From contig CAMNSS010000007.1 in assembly GCA_946555345.1 (NCBI GenBank), positions 1-64,000 on the forward strand: a DNA stretch of 64,000 nucleotides. The letters are read 5' to 3'. A program made the translations under genes and the position numbers. Positions 1 through 8,663 of this stretch are shown piece after piece; position 1 is the stretch's first letter, and every line of letters begins with the position of its first letter. This stretch comes from an uncultured Eubacterium sp. (GTDB lineage Bacteria; Bacillota; Clostridia; Peptostreptococcales; Anaerovoracaceae). The notes under the pieces are model-generated. The model saw nothing but the letters and a program-made list of their open reading frames with translations. It searched no databases and was not told the DNA's origin.

Positions 1-684
1 GAAATGACGAAAGAAGTCGTTTCAGCCGTGAAGCTTCCGGTCATGGTGAAGCTCTCGCAGAACACGACGAATATTTCCAAGGTGGCGAAAGCGGTGAAAG
101 CGGCAGGCGGATCAGGCGTCAGCGCCATCAATGCGGTCAGGGGAATCCTGGGAGTTGACGTGGAAACTGCACATCCGGTTTTGTCCACGTACGGCGGTAT
201 TTCCGGGGAATATATCAGGCCGCTTGGGCTGGCATCGGTAGCGACGATTTCACAGACGGTCGATCTTCCGATCTGCGGCATTGGCGGAATTACTTGCGGA
301 AAACACGTCCTGGAATACATGATGCTGGGAGCCTCGGCAGTGCAGGTGGGAACGGCGGTCATGATGGAAGGAAGGAAAGCAGCGGGCAGAATCATCGGGG
401 AACTGGATGAATGGCTTGCGGCGCACCAGGTGGAATCCGTGGACGCTTTGAAAGGCAAGGCGCTTTCCAACCTCAAATCCTTTGATGAAATGAAGATCGA
501 GCCTGCGGTCAGCACGGCAAAAAGCGTGCCTTGCACAGCGAACTGCGAACGGTGCATGGTGGCATGCCTTTATGGCGCAATTCATAAGGCGGATGGCGCG
601 ATCCATGTAGACAGTGACAAATGCACGGGATGCGGGTTGTGTACCTTCATATGCCCGGCAAAAAAATTGAAACTGGCGTGGTGA
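1..684 (+). CDS. Dihydropyrimidine dehydrogenase-like catalytic subunit, 3' part
   Basis: The reading frame is open at the left edge, so the N-terminus is missing. The 226 visible residues are the second half of a dihydroorotate/dihydropyrimidine dehydrogenase TIM barrel, with an FMN-phosphate loop near residues 91-121 (CGIGGITCGK...VQVGTAV). A C-terminal ferredoxin-like module follows, with Cys 177/181/184/188 (irregular first spacing C-x3-C) and 207/210/213/217. The family reduces uracil and thymine to dihydropyrimidines. It is a paralogue of the complete PreA at 3519, so the locus carries two such subunits. The role is inferred from the fold and from the adjacent ureidopropionase, PreT and PreA. 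Another flavin-dependent reduction of a pyrimidine-like substrate is possible. Confidence 0.85.
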   Translation, partial: EMTKEVVSAVKLPVMVKLSQNTTNISKVAKAVKAAGGSGVSAINAVRGILGVDVETAHPVLSTYGGISGEYIRPLGLASVATISQTVDLPICGIGGITCGKHVLEYMMLGASAVQVGTAVMMEGRKAAGRIIGELDEWLAAHQVESVDALKGKALSNLKSFDEMKIEPAVSTAKSVPCTANCERCMVACLYGAIHKADGAIHVDSDKCTGCGLCTFICPAKKLKLAW

Positions 685-699
685 TTTGCGAAAAAAGAC

Positions 700-766
700 T
701 TGAAATATTCTGAAAATCTGATATCATATTAGTAACAGGGATATGTAACTGGTTACAGCAACCAGT
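700..766 (+). promoter_or_regulatory. Promoter and inverted repeat upstream of the ureidopropionase gene
   Basis: A sigma-A-like promoter is visible: TTGAAA (700-705), a 16-nt spacer and TATCAT (722-727). A perfect 7-bp inverted repeat, ACTGGTT-ACAGC-AACCAGT (748-766), follows between the promoter and the ribosome-binding site. It could be an operator or a 5'-UTR hairpin. No regulator is assigned. Confidence 0.5.
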
Positions 767-806
767 GAAAAATAGAAGTTTATCAATACAAAGGAGGATG
801 AACGTT

Positions 807-2096
807 ATGTATAAGTGTAGTTTAGAAAGAATGTCAGACAAGATCAAGACAATGTCAAAGTATGGCGACGCAGGACACGGCGGCATCACAAGATACTCCC
901 TGTCGAAGGAAGCCAACATGGCAAGGGCTGAATTTAAGAAGAGGATGGAAGCCATCGGCGCAGTTGTGGAATGCGACGATGTAGCCTGTATGTATGCGAC
1001 GCTTCCAGGCACTGATCCAAATGCGAAGAGAATCGTGATGGGTTCTCACTGTGACTCCGTTAAGAACGGCGGAAACTACGATGGCATCCTGGGCGTTATG
1101 ACAGGAATGGAAGTTCTGGAAACGGTGGCGGCTGAAAAGATTCCGCATAAGCATCCGCTAACAGCCATGATCTGGACGAACGAAGAAGGATCGCTTTATC
1201 CGCCTGCCATGATGGTATCGGGAATTATCTGCCATGATTACTTACCGAAGGAATTACAGGTTAATTTTGAATACGACAACATGATGAAATCCACGCCGAT
1301 GGATGAATCCGAATTTGCAAACTTCGGCGAAGCGCTGGCGGCATCTCCGTACAAAGGCGCGAAGGAAAACAGGATCAGCCCGGAAAATTCATGCGCGATG
1401 TTTGAAGCGCACCTGGAACAAGGTCCGATCCTCGAAGATGCTGGCAATGAAATCGGCGCAGTACAGCTCGTAATGGGCATGTTCAATTACAGTATTACGT
1501 TCAGGGGCTTTTCTGCACACGCTGGCACATTCCCGATGGCAAAGAGGCACGATGCGCTTCATGCCGCTGCTGCTTTCCTCGTGGAGCTGCATGACAGATA
1601 CGATGCATATAATGCAGAGGTCGTAGCGGAAGGTATGCCGGAATTCGTGTACACGACAGGCGAAATCAACGTTCACCCTTGCATCCACACCGTAATTCCT
1701 GATGAAGCAGTCGTTTCCCTGGACGTAAGGCATCCAGAGCCAAAGGTAAGGGAAAGATGCATGGAAATCTTAAAGGAACTGGCTTCGAAGGATTGGAAAC
1801 AGTGTTCCTGCGAAATCAAGGAACAGTGGGTAAGGGATACCGTATACTTCGATAAGCAGCTCGTGGGATTCGTGGAAGAATCCATGGAAGAAATGGGCGC
1901 AAAATGGCAGAAGATTCTCTCAGGAGCAGGCCACGACGCACAGTTCTGCGCATACATGATTCCGACGACGATGCTGTTCGCAAGGACGAAGGACGGCTTA
2001 TCGCATTGCGAGCCGGAACACGTATCGGATGAAGACTGCACGGCAGTTGCAACTGCAACCCTCAACGCAGTTCTCAAGGCAGACGCCGCATTATAA
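807..2096 (+). CDS. Beta-ureidopropionase / N-carbamoyl amino acid hydrolase (M20 family)
   Basis: This 429-residue M20-family amidohydrolase has the metal-site pattern of the hydantoinase/carbamylase group: H81 (GSHCDS), D92 (GGNYDG), the EE pair at 126-127 (TNEEG), H202 (FEAHLEQGP) and a late GAGHDAQ motif. These enzymes hydrolyse N-carbamoyl-beta-alanine to beta-alanine, CO2 and ammonia, or related carbamoyl amino acids such as allantoate. Placement between dihydropyrimidine dehydrogenase genes favours the pyrimidine role. The start at 807 is chosen because AGGAGG lies at 792-797; ATG codons at 765 and 798 are poorer. The dihydropyrimidinase needed for the middle step is not in the window and may lie upstream. 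Confidence 0.85.
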   Translation: MYKCSLERMSDKIKTMSKYGDAGHGGITRYSLSKEANMARAEFKKRMEAIGAVVECDDVACMYATLPGTDPNAKRIVMGSHCDSVKNGGNYDGILGVMTGMEVLETVAAEKIPHKHPLTAMIWTNEEGSLYPPAMMVSGIICHDYLPKELQVNFEYDNMMKSTPMDESEFANFGEALAASPYKGAKENRISPENSCAMFEAHLEQGPILEDAGNEIGAVQLVMGMFNYSITFRGFSAHAGTFPMAKRHDALHAAAAFLVELHDRYDAYNAEVVAEGMPEFVYTTGEINVHPCIHTVIPDEAVVSLDVRHPEPKVRERCMEILKELASKDWKQCSCEIKEQWVRDTVYFDKQLVGFVEESMEEMGAKWQKILSGAGHDAQFCAYMIPTTMLFARTKDGLSHCEPEHVSDEDCTAVATATLNAVLKADAAL

Positions 2097-2155
2097 CGGC
2101 AGGCGCCCGACATATCTCTGATACATCAAAATACAGATTGTAACCGATTGGTTTG

Positions 2156-2216
2156 GCTGCGTTTTCCAGGCGGGCGGAAAAACGCCATGGGAAATATCAT
2201 GGAAAACGCAGCTTTT
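2156..2216 (+). terminator. Long intercistronic hairpin (terminator or attenuator)
   Basis: A perfect 13-bp inverted repeat, GCTGCGTTTTCCA (2156-2168) with TGGAAAACGCAGC (2200-2212), encloses a smaller GGCG/CGCC pair and is followed by TTTT. It lies between the ureidopropionase and preT genes. It may partly terminate transcription or stabilise the processed transcript. The short T-run makes full termination uncertain. Confidence 0.6.
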
Positions 2217-2257
2217 CATCATAAACCATGAGCGAAATGCCATAAGGAGGAATTAAA

Positions 2258-3517
2258 TTGAGTAAAGTAGTAAAAGCAAAGTATACTGCTGAAGCCGTAG
2301 CTGGATTTACGCACAGGACAGCTATGGAAGAAGCGGCAAGATGCCTGCTGTGCCATGATGCGCCATGCAGCCAGGGATGCCCGGCAGGAACCGATCCAGC
2401 TAAGTTCATCAGATCCATCAGATTCAGGAATGTGAAGGGCGCAGCTGAAACGATCAGGGAAAACAACGTACTAGGCGGGACTTGTGCAAGGGTATGTCCT
2501 TATGACAGGCTGTGTGAAGAAGCTTGCAGCAGATGCGGCATTGACAAGCCGATCCAGATTGGATTATTGCAAAGATATGCCATCGATCAGGAAAAGCTGT
2601 TCAAGATGAAGACATTGCAGGCTCCGGCAAAGAAAAAGGCGGCCAAGGCAGCATGCATCGGCGCAGGCCCTGCATCGCTGGCAGCGGCAGCAGAGCTTGC
2701 GAAAGCAGGATATCAAGTAACCATATTTGAAAGAGAAGAAAAAGCAGGCGGCGTCCTTACATACGGAATCGTTCCGAGCAGGCTGCCGCAGGCAGTTGTT
2801 GACCATGATATCGCCCAGGTAAAAGGGCTTGGCGTTAAGTTTGAATTTGGCAAGGCTGTAAAGGCGGCAGATTTGGACGATTATGACGCTGTGTTCGTAG
2901 GAACGGGCCTGTGGGGCGCAAACCTTCCGAAGATCGACGGCATCGATAAGGACGGCGTGTATGCGGCAGTTGATTTCCTGAAAGAAGCCAGGACGAAGAA
3001 AGCGGATTTTGACCCAGGAAAGAAAGTCCTCGTGGTAGGCGGCGGCGACGTTGCCGTAGACTGTGCGGTAACTGCGAAGCTGCTGGGCGCAGAAGACGTG
3101 AAGATCGTTTACAGGAGAACGCTGGAAGAAGCGCCTGGAAACATGGCGGAATTCCAGTATGCACTGTCATTGGGCATCGGCATTACGACTGGCATGGCTC
3201 CTGCGGCAATCAATGGAGGAAGCAAGGTTGAAACCGTAGATTTCAAGGGATTCCGGGATGAAGCGGCGAAGCTGGCGCTCAGCGCTGATACCATCGTGTT
3301 TGCGACAGGACAGACTGCGGAAGACATGGAAGAAATTGCGCCTGTGAAGGTTACGGAAAAAGGCATGATCAAAGCGCAAAAGGGGAAAGCTGGCGGCAAG
3401 TATTTTGCGGCAGGCGATATCGTAAACGGCGGCAAGACCGTTGTAGAAGCGGTGGCAGCGGGCAAGGAGGCTGCGGCTGCAATGATTGCTTACCTTGAAG
3501 CGAAAGGAGTGAAATAG
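2258..3517 (+). CDS. preT: NAD-dependent dihydropyrimidine dehydrogenase subunit PreT
   Basis: This 419-residue GltD-like flavoprotein is the electron-input subunit of bacterial dihydropyrimidine dehydrogenase. An N-terminal Cys-rich region for two [4Fe-4S] clusters (CLLCHDAPCSQGCP and CARVCPYDRLCEEAC) is followed by an FAD Rossmann motif (ACIGAGPASLA) and an NAD(P)H Rossmann motif (VLVVGGGDVAVD). Length matches the family (about 410). The start codon is TTG at 2258, set by AAGGAGG at 2244-2250 seven bases upstream. It ends one base before preA, so the two subunits are translationally coupled. It passes electrons from a nicotinamide cofactor to the FMN subunit PreA. Confidence 0.93.
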   Translation: MSKVVKAKYTAEAVAGFTHRTAMEEAARCLLCHDAPCSQGCPAGTDPAKFIRSIRFRNVKGAAETIRENNVLGGTCARVCPYDRLCEEACSRCGIDKPIQIGLLQRYAIDQEKLFKMKTLQAPAKKKAAKAACIGAGPASLAAAAELAKAGYQVTIFEREEKAGGVLTYGIVPSRLPQAVVDHDIAQVKGLGVKFEFGKAVKAADLDDYDAVFVGTGLWGANLPKIDGIDKDGVYAAVDFLKEARTKKADFDPGKKVLVVGGGDVAVDCAVTAKLLGAEDVKIVYRRTLEEAPGNMAEFQYALSLGIGITTGMAPAAINGGSKVETVDFKGFRDEAAKLALSADTIVFATGQTAEDMEEIAPVKVTEKGMIKAQKGKAGGKYFAAGDIVNGGKTVVEAVAAGKEAAAAMIAYLEAKGVK

Positions 3518-3518
3518 A

Positions 3519-4808
3519 ATGGCAGTTAAGAAAGATTTATCATTAGATTATTTAGGCGTTAAATGTCAGAATCCGTTCTTCCTCTCCTCGTCACCGGTAG
3601 GCGGAAACTATGACATGGTATCCAAGTGTTATGAAGAAGGCTGGGGAGGCTGTTTCTTCAAAACGATCGGAATCTTCGTAGCGGACGAATGTTCCCCGAG
3701 ATTCGACCAGACGAACAAGGAAGGCCTTCCATGGCTGGGCTTTAAGAACATGGAGCAGATTTCGGATAAGCCGACGGAACAGAATTTTGAATACATCTAC
3801 AGGCTGGTAAGGGATTATCCAGATCATATCACCGTAGCGTCCATCATGGGTTCTTCCGTGGAAGAATGGAAGCAGCTTGCTAAGATGGCTGATGAAGCAG
3901 GCGTTAAGCTGATCGAAGGAAACTTCTCCTGCCCGCAGATGACTTCGCATGACATGGGTTCCGATGTTGGGACAAACAACGAGCTGGTAGAAGCGTATTC
4001 GAGGGCAGTAGCGGAAACGACGAAGATTCCGTTCATCGCCAAGATGACGCCGAACTGCAAGAACATGGAAGAACACGCCAGGGCCGCAATCAGGGGCGGC
4101 GCAGCAGCCGTATCGGCAATCAATACGATCAAGTCCATTACGAATATCGATTTTGAGAACAATACAGGAATGCCTGTCGTGAACGGCAAATCTTCTATTT
4201 CCGGATATTCCGGCGCAGCAGTAAAGCCGATCGCCCTGCGTTTCTGTACGCAGGTACAGCAGGATGAAGAAATCCATAAGCTGGTGAAGGAAAAAGGCTT
4301 TGATTTCGGGCATGGCCATGAAATGTCAGGCATAGGCGGAATCGAAACGTGGCGGGACGCCGCAGAATTCCTGGCAGTAGGATGCAGGAACCTCCAGGTA
4401 ACGACTGCGATCATGCAGTACGGCTACAGGATCGTGGAAGACATGATTTCAGGTATGTCCCACTTCATGGATGAAAGAGGTTACAATAGCTTGGATGAAT
4501 TTATCGGCATTGCACTTCCGAACCTGATTCCGGCGGAAGAACTGAACCGCGACTTCAAGGTATTGCCAAACTTCGACGACAAGAAGTGCGTCGGCTGTGG
4601 AAGATGTTACGTATCCTGCTACGATGCTGCACACCAGGCGATCGACTGGAATGAGAAGAAGAGAAGGCCAGAGCTTAACGATAACTGCGTTGGCTGTCAC
4701 CTGTGCCTGAATGTTTGTCCTGTACAGGGCTGCATCACGCCGGGAGAAATCAAGTGGAAGGACGGCAGGGATCACGTTGACCTGGCGCTCAAGAAGAATT
4801 ACGAATAG
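3519..4808 (+). CDS. preA: Dihydropyrimidine dehydrogenase catalytic subunit PreA
   Basis: This 429-residue protein has an N-terminal FMN TIM barrel (dihydroorotate dehydrogenase fold) and a C-terminal two-cluster ferredoxin module (CVGCGRCYVSC and CVGCHLCLNVCP). It performs the reversible uracil/thymine to dihydropyrimidine reaction with PreT. The barrel carries the ANSFSCP-like substrate segment as EGNFSCPQM. The gene starts one base after the preT stop, and GGAGTG at the end of preT serves as its ribosome-binding site. A terminator follows. With the ureidopropionase upstream and the aminotransferase downstream it outlines uracil to beta-alanine catabolism. Confidence 0.93.
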   Translation: MAVKKDLSLDYLGVKCQNPFFLSSSPVGGNYDMVSKCYEEGWGGCFFKTIGIFVADECSPRFDQTNKEGLPWLGFKNMEQISDKPTEQNFEYIYRLVRDYPDHITVASIMGSSVEEWKQLAKMADEAGVKLIEGNFSCPQMTSHDMGSDVGTNNELVEAYSRAVAETTKIPFIAKMTPNCKNMEEHARAAIRGGAAAVSAINTIKSITNIDFENNTGMPVVNGKSSISGYSGAAVKPIALRFCTQVQQDEEIHKLVKEKGFDFGHGHEMSGIGGIETWRDAAEFLAVGCRNLQVTTAIMQYGYRIVEDMISGMSHFMDERGYNSLDEFIGIALPNLIPAEELNRDFKVLPNFDDKKCVGCGRCYVSCYDAAHQAIDWNEKKRRPELNDNCVGCHLCLNVCPVQGCITPGEIKWKDGRDHVDLALKKNYE

Positions 4809-4851
4809 ATGCCGGCAAGGCAAACAATAAACTACATTTAAACTTCTTTGA

Positions 4852-4889
4852 TGGAAAAGGCCGCCATGGGGAAACCCGGCGGCTTTTTC
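4852..4889 (+). terminator. Rho-independent terminator after preA
   Basis: The hairpin GGCCGCC...GGCGGC, with one bulged base, runs into TTTTT (4884-4888). It closes the preT-preA transcript just before the next ribosome-binding site. Confidence 0.8.
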
Positions 4890-4909
4890 CCTAGCGGGAG
4901 GAACACAGC

Positions 4910-6589
4910 ATGAAGATACAATTTTGCGGAGCGACGGCAGGCGTAACAGGCTCCTGCCATCTGATTACGACAGAAAATTATAAAATCCTCTTGGACTGCG
5001 GCCAGTTTCAGGGCGGCAAAGCGCAGAATGCGCTCAACTTTGAAGCGTTTCCCTTTGATCCTGCGGAGGTAGATTACCTGATTTTGAGCCATGCGCACAT
5101 TGACCACTGCGGCAGGATACCGCTCCTTGTCAAACGGGGTTTCAAAGGGCAGATCTACTGCACCGATGCGACGGCTGACCTGCTGGAAGTGATGCTAAAG
5201 GACAGCGGGTACATCCACGAGAAGGAAGCGGAATGGCAGAACCGGAAAAATGAACGCGCCGGAAAACCGCTTGTCGAGCCACTCTATACCTGCAATGATG
5301 CGATGGATGCGCTGAAATTTGTAAAGCCTGTGCTGTACGACCAGCTCGTCGAACTCAACGAGGAAATGCGGATCGTATTCAACGATGCAGGCCATATCCT
5401 GGGTTCGGCGATTACGGAGCTGTGGATCACGGAAGGCGATAACGTATCGAAAATCGTTTTTTCCGGCGACCTGGGCGTGATGGACAGGCCGATCCTGCGA
5501 AATCCGACCATCATTAAAAAAGCCGATTACGTGATCATGGAAACAACCTATGGCAACAGGCTGCACCCGAAAAATGCCATGGATGTGAAAAAACTGATGG
5601 ATATCATCCGTGAAACTGCGGCAAGGGGCGGCACGACCGTAATCCCATCTTTTGCAGTGGGCAGGACGCAGGAACTCATCTATGAGCTGAACAGGGTGTA
5701 CGACAGCGACAGCGAATACCGCAGGGATTTCCAGAACTTGATGGTATACATAGATAGCCCGATGGCGACGACTGCGACCGAGGTCTTCAAGAAAAACGCC
5801 CAGGTGTTCGATGAGGAAACGAAGGAATTTATCGCCAGCGGCGACAACCCGCTCGATTTTAAGAACCTGCGCTTTACGAGAAGCAGCCAGGATTCGATGT
5901 GGCTGAATACGAACGATGAACCGAAAGTAATCATTTCAGCCAGCGGTATGTGCGAAGCTGGACGGATCAGGCATCATTTGAAACACAATTTGTGGAATCC
6001 GAAATCGAGCATCGTGTTCGTAGGCTACCAGGCGGAGGGAACGCTGGGAAAACTGCTCCTGCAAGGGGCGGAAGAAGTGACGCTCTTTGGGGAAAGCATT
6101 AAGGTTAATGCGCAGATCCACAACCTGGAAGGATTCTCGGGGCATGCGGACAGGGACGGGCTTCTCTCCTGGCTTGCAGGTTTTCAGAAAGAGCCGAAGC
6201 ACATTTTCCTCGTCCATGGAGAGCCGGATGCGAAAGACGATTTTGCCGAAACCGTAAAACAAAAGCTCGGTTATGATCCGATCGTGGTGTGCGGCAATTC
6301 TGAGTTTATTCTGGAAAAAGATGAGCTTGTTAACCTCGACCAGGCGATGGCCGATGCCATGGATGCAGAGACCATCGTCCATACCAGAAATAACCTCTCG
6401 GATATCCACCACAGGATCGAAGGCATTCTCTACCGTGCCAATCTGGCGGTGGGCGACAATATTTCGCCTGATTTGCTGGCTAGAATCAATAACATCGTAA
6501 TTGAGCTGGAAAAATCCACCATAAATTTGGGCGCAACGGTCAGCGAAGACGGTGAAAAAGAGAAAATCCAGCAAGAAGATGTTTCATAA
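4910..6589 (+). CDS. Beta-CASP metallo-beta-lactamase ribonuclease (YSH1/CPSF-like)
   Basis: This 559-residue protein has the metallo-beta-lactamase signature HAHIDHCGR near residues 63-71, then a beta-CASP domain and the C-terminal RNA-specificity (RMMBL) segment with GFSGHADRDGL. Such proteins are cytoplasmic RNA endo/exonucleases. About 90 residues after the RMMBL segment form a C-terminal extension of unknown role. GGGAGGA sits eight bases before the ATG at 4910. It follows its own upstream terminator and precedes a sigma-54 activator, so it is probably transcribed apart from the pyrimidine genes. The RNA target cannot be read from sequence. Confidence 0.88.
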   Translation: MKIQFCGATAGVTGSCHLITTENYKILLDCGQFQGGKAQNALNFEAFPFDPAEVDYLILSHAHIDHCGRIPLLVKRGFKGQIYCTDATADLLEVMLKDSGYIHEKEAEWQNRKNERAGKPLVEPLYTCNDAMDALKFVKPVLYDQLVELNEEMRIVFNDAGHILGSAITELWITEGDNVSKIVFSGDLGVMDRPILRNPTIIKKADYVIMETTYGNRLHPKNAMDVKKLMDIIRETAARGGTTVIPSFAVGRTQELIYELNRVYDSDSEYRRDFQNLMVYIDSPMATTATEVFKKNAQVFDEETKEFIASGDNPLDFKNLRFTRSSQDSMWLNTNDEPKVIISASGMCEAGRIRHHLKHNLWNPKSSIVFVGYQAEGTLGKLLLQGAEEVTLFGESIKVNAQIHNLEGFSGHADRDGLLSWLAGFQKEPKHIFLVHGEPDAKDDFAETVKQKLGYDPIVVCGNSEFILEKDELVNLDQAMADAMDAETIVHTRNNLSDIHHRIEGILYRANLAVGDNISPDLLARINNIVIELEKSTINLGATVSEDGEKEKIQQEDVS

Positions 6590-6622
6590 ATACTGTAAAA
6601 GTATTAAAAATGAGAAAAAATC

Positions 6623-6652
6623 TTTAAAACAGTACGTGTTATATGGTAGAAT
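6623..6652 (+). promoter_or_regulatory. Candidate sigma-A promoter for the sigma-54 activator gene
   Basis: TTTAAA (6623-6628), an 18-nt spacer and TAGAAT (6647-6652) lie in the 250-nt gap ahead of the activator. The match is moderate. A small AATACT/AGTATT hairpin lies just upstream at the end of the previous gene. Confidence 0.4.
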
Positions 6653-6836
6653 AACCATAGGTATTTAGTTGGATTGTTATCATGCAGGAAATATCGTTGT
6701 GGGCAATGTGCCGGTATGCCAATATGGCCGTACGGCAATCTTGTGGTATGGCGATAGGATAGAATGCGGGAAAGCCTGCTGCTGATTGCAGGAATTGGCG
6801 GCGCTGGTTTTGTTACACTTGATAAGGATGGTCGGA

Positions 6837-8627
6837 ATGTCTGTTTTAAGCGGCATTAAAGAAAGCGTGCAGCAAGTTGCGGAAGCGATCAGCGTTGCTG
6901 TGGGTGTTGAAGTGGAAATCGTGGATAGTGAGCTGAATATCCTGGGCGGCACAGGCGTTTACCAGTCCCGGATCGGGCGCAAGGAAGAGGGCGGCGACCT
7001 GGATGGCAAATATTTATATGCCAGGGTGTTGCGTACAGGCGTGACCCAGTACGTTGCGGATGCGCCAAACGATAAAGGTTATGGCACGAGCGGCGGCGGG
7101 ATGACGATGCTGGGCGAGCTGGCGGAGATCTGCACGCCGATTGTGCTGAACGGCGTCATCATCGGCATTATCGGAATCGTAGCGTTTACGGAAGAACAGC
7201 GGCGAATGCTTTCGGATAAGCGGGAAAGCATGACGATATTCGTGGAGAAAATGGCGGATCTTCTGGCTGCCAAAGCAGACCAGCAGGAAATCCTCGAGAC
7301 CGTCGAGGTTTCGCGCGATGAAATGTCCACGGTGCTGGAAACCACGCATGAAGGAATCTTTGCCTTGGACTGCAAAGGCTATGTGAAGCATTGCAACAAC
7401 AGGGCGGCTGCGCTCTTTGGCACGACCAAGAGCGATCTTACGGGAAGCCATATCAGCAAGCTGATGCCGGGAAGCCCTGCGATCAAGGTGCTGGATACCG
7501 GAAGGGGCTATACGGAAAATGAAGAAATCTTCAAGGCGGATGACAGACAGCATCATTTTATCGTGACGGCGAAGCCGTTTTCGTCCGGGGATAAAGTAGA
7601 TGGCGTGGTAATTTCCTTTCGGGATATTGAAGAAGCGCAGAAGTTGGTATATAATTTCAGTACCAGGAATATTAAGAACACGGTAGACGATATCATCGGC
7701 ACAAGCGAAAGCATCATGATCGCCAAGAAACAAGCCCTGATTACGGCGCGGGGCAATTCGACGGTTCTAATTGCCGGCGAAAGCGGTACCGGCAAGGAAA
7801 TGTTTGCCAAGGCGATCCACTATGCGAGCAGCCGGGGGGATAACCCTTTCATAACGGTAAACTGCGGGGCGATCCCGGAAAATCTGCTGGAAAGCGAACT
7901 CTTTGGTTATGAAAAGGGTGCGTTTACGGGCGCAAGCGAAAAGGGCAAGGCGGGCAAGTTTGAACTTGCGGACGGCGGTACGATCTTCTTGGATGAAATC
8001 GGGGATATGCCGCTCCATTTGCAGGTGAAAATTTTGCACGTGCTTCAGAATATGCGCTTTGAACGGGTCGGCGGCAGCAAAAGCATCATCGTGGACGTGC
8101 GGGTGATTGCGGCGACGAACAAAGACCTGGAAAAGATGATAGAAGACGGAAGCTTCCGGGAAGACCTGTATTACAGGCTCAGCGTGATTCCGCTTTCGAT
8201 CCCGCCCCTGCGGGAGCGGAAAGAGGATATCAGGATGCTGATGTACCATTTCCTGAAAAAATACAATACTTTTATGAACCGCAAGATTGCGGGCTTTTCC
8301 CACGAGGTGGAGGAGCTTTACATAAACCACGACTGGCCAGGAAACGTCAGGGAGCTGGAAAACGCCGTTGAATATGGGACGAACATGGCTTTTGGCAATG
8401 TGATCGATATGGAAGAAGTGCCTGCGCGGATTCTCAAGCGCGAAGAAGAGATCATCAAATTTAAAAATTTGGATAAACCCCTTGCCGAGCAAGTTAAGCT
8501 CTATGAGCGGGAAATCATCATCAAGAAGCTCAAACAGCATAACGGCATCAAAGAGGTGGTAGCGAAGGAATTGGGTTTATCCAGGGCTACGCTGTATAGA
8601 AAGCTTTCAGAGCTGGATATAAATTAA
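6837..8627 (+). CDS. Sigma-54-dependent transcriptional activator (GAF-PAS-AAA+-FIS)
   Basis: A 596-residue bacterial enhancer-binding protein. Residues 1-150 form a GAF-like sensor domain, 165-270 a PAS domain and 285-510 the AAA+ ATPase, with Walker A GESGTGKE at 314-321 and the sigma-54 contact loop GAFTGA at 361-366. A FIS-type helix-turn-helix sits at 555-595. It would open sigma-54 promoters in response to a small ligand. Start 6837 is preferred because AAGGA lies eight bases upstream; 6828 also fits. The aminotransferase begins 36 bases after its stop, suggesting it controls, or is co-transcribed with, amine or pyrimidine catabolism. I found no convincing -24/-12 site nearby. Confidence 0.93.
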   Translation: MSVLSGIKESVQQVAEAISVAVGVEVEIVDSELNILGGTGVYQSRIGRKEEGGDLDGKYLYARVLRTGVTQYVADAPNDKGYGTSGGGMTMLGELAEICTPIVLNGVIIGIIGIVAFTEEQRRMLSDKRESMTIFVEKMADLLAAKADQQEILETVEVSRDEMSTVLETTHEGIFALDCKGYVKHCNNRAAALFGTTKSDLTGSHISKLMPGSPAIKVLDTGRGYTENEEIFKADDRQHHFIVTAKPFSSGDKVDGVVISFRDIEEAQKLVYNFSTRNIKNTVDDIIGTSESIMIAKKQALITARGNSTVLIAGESGTGKEMFAKAIHYASSRGDNPFITVNCGAIPENLLESELFGYEKGAFTGASEKGKAGKFELADGGTIFLDEIGDMPLHLQVKILHVLQNMRFERVGGSKSIIVDVRVIAATNKDLEKMIEDGSFREDLYYRLSVIPLSIPPLRERKEDIRMLMYHFLKKYNTFMNRKIAGFSHEVEELYINHDWPGNVRELENAVEYGTNMAFGNVIDMEEVPARILKREEEIIKFKNLDKPLAEQVKLYEREIIIKKLKQHNGIKEVVAKELGLSRATLYRKLSELDIN

Positions 8628-8663
8628 TTTTATCAATGTAATAAGATGTTATGGAGGTTTATT

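Noticed and set aside
673-690. Sigma-54-like -24/-12 site (TGGCGTGGTGATTTGC) before the ureidopropionase gene
   Set aside because: Eleven instead of ten bases separate the GG and GC elements, it overlaps the upstream stop codon, and a normal sigma-A promoter lies directly after it.
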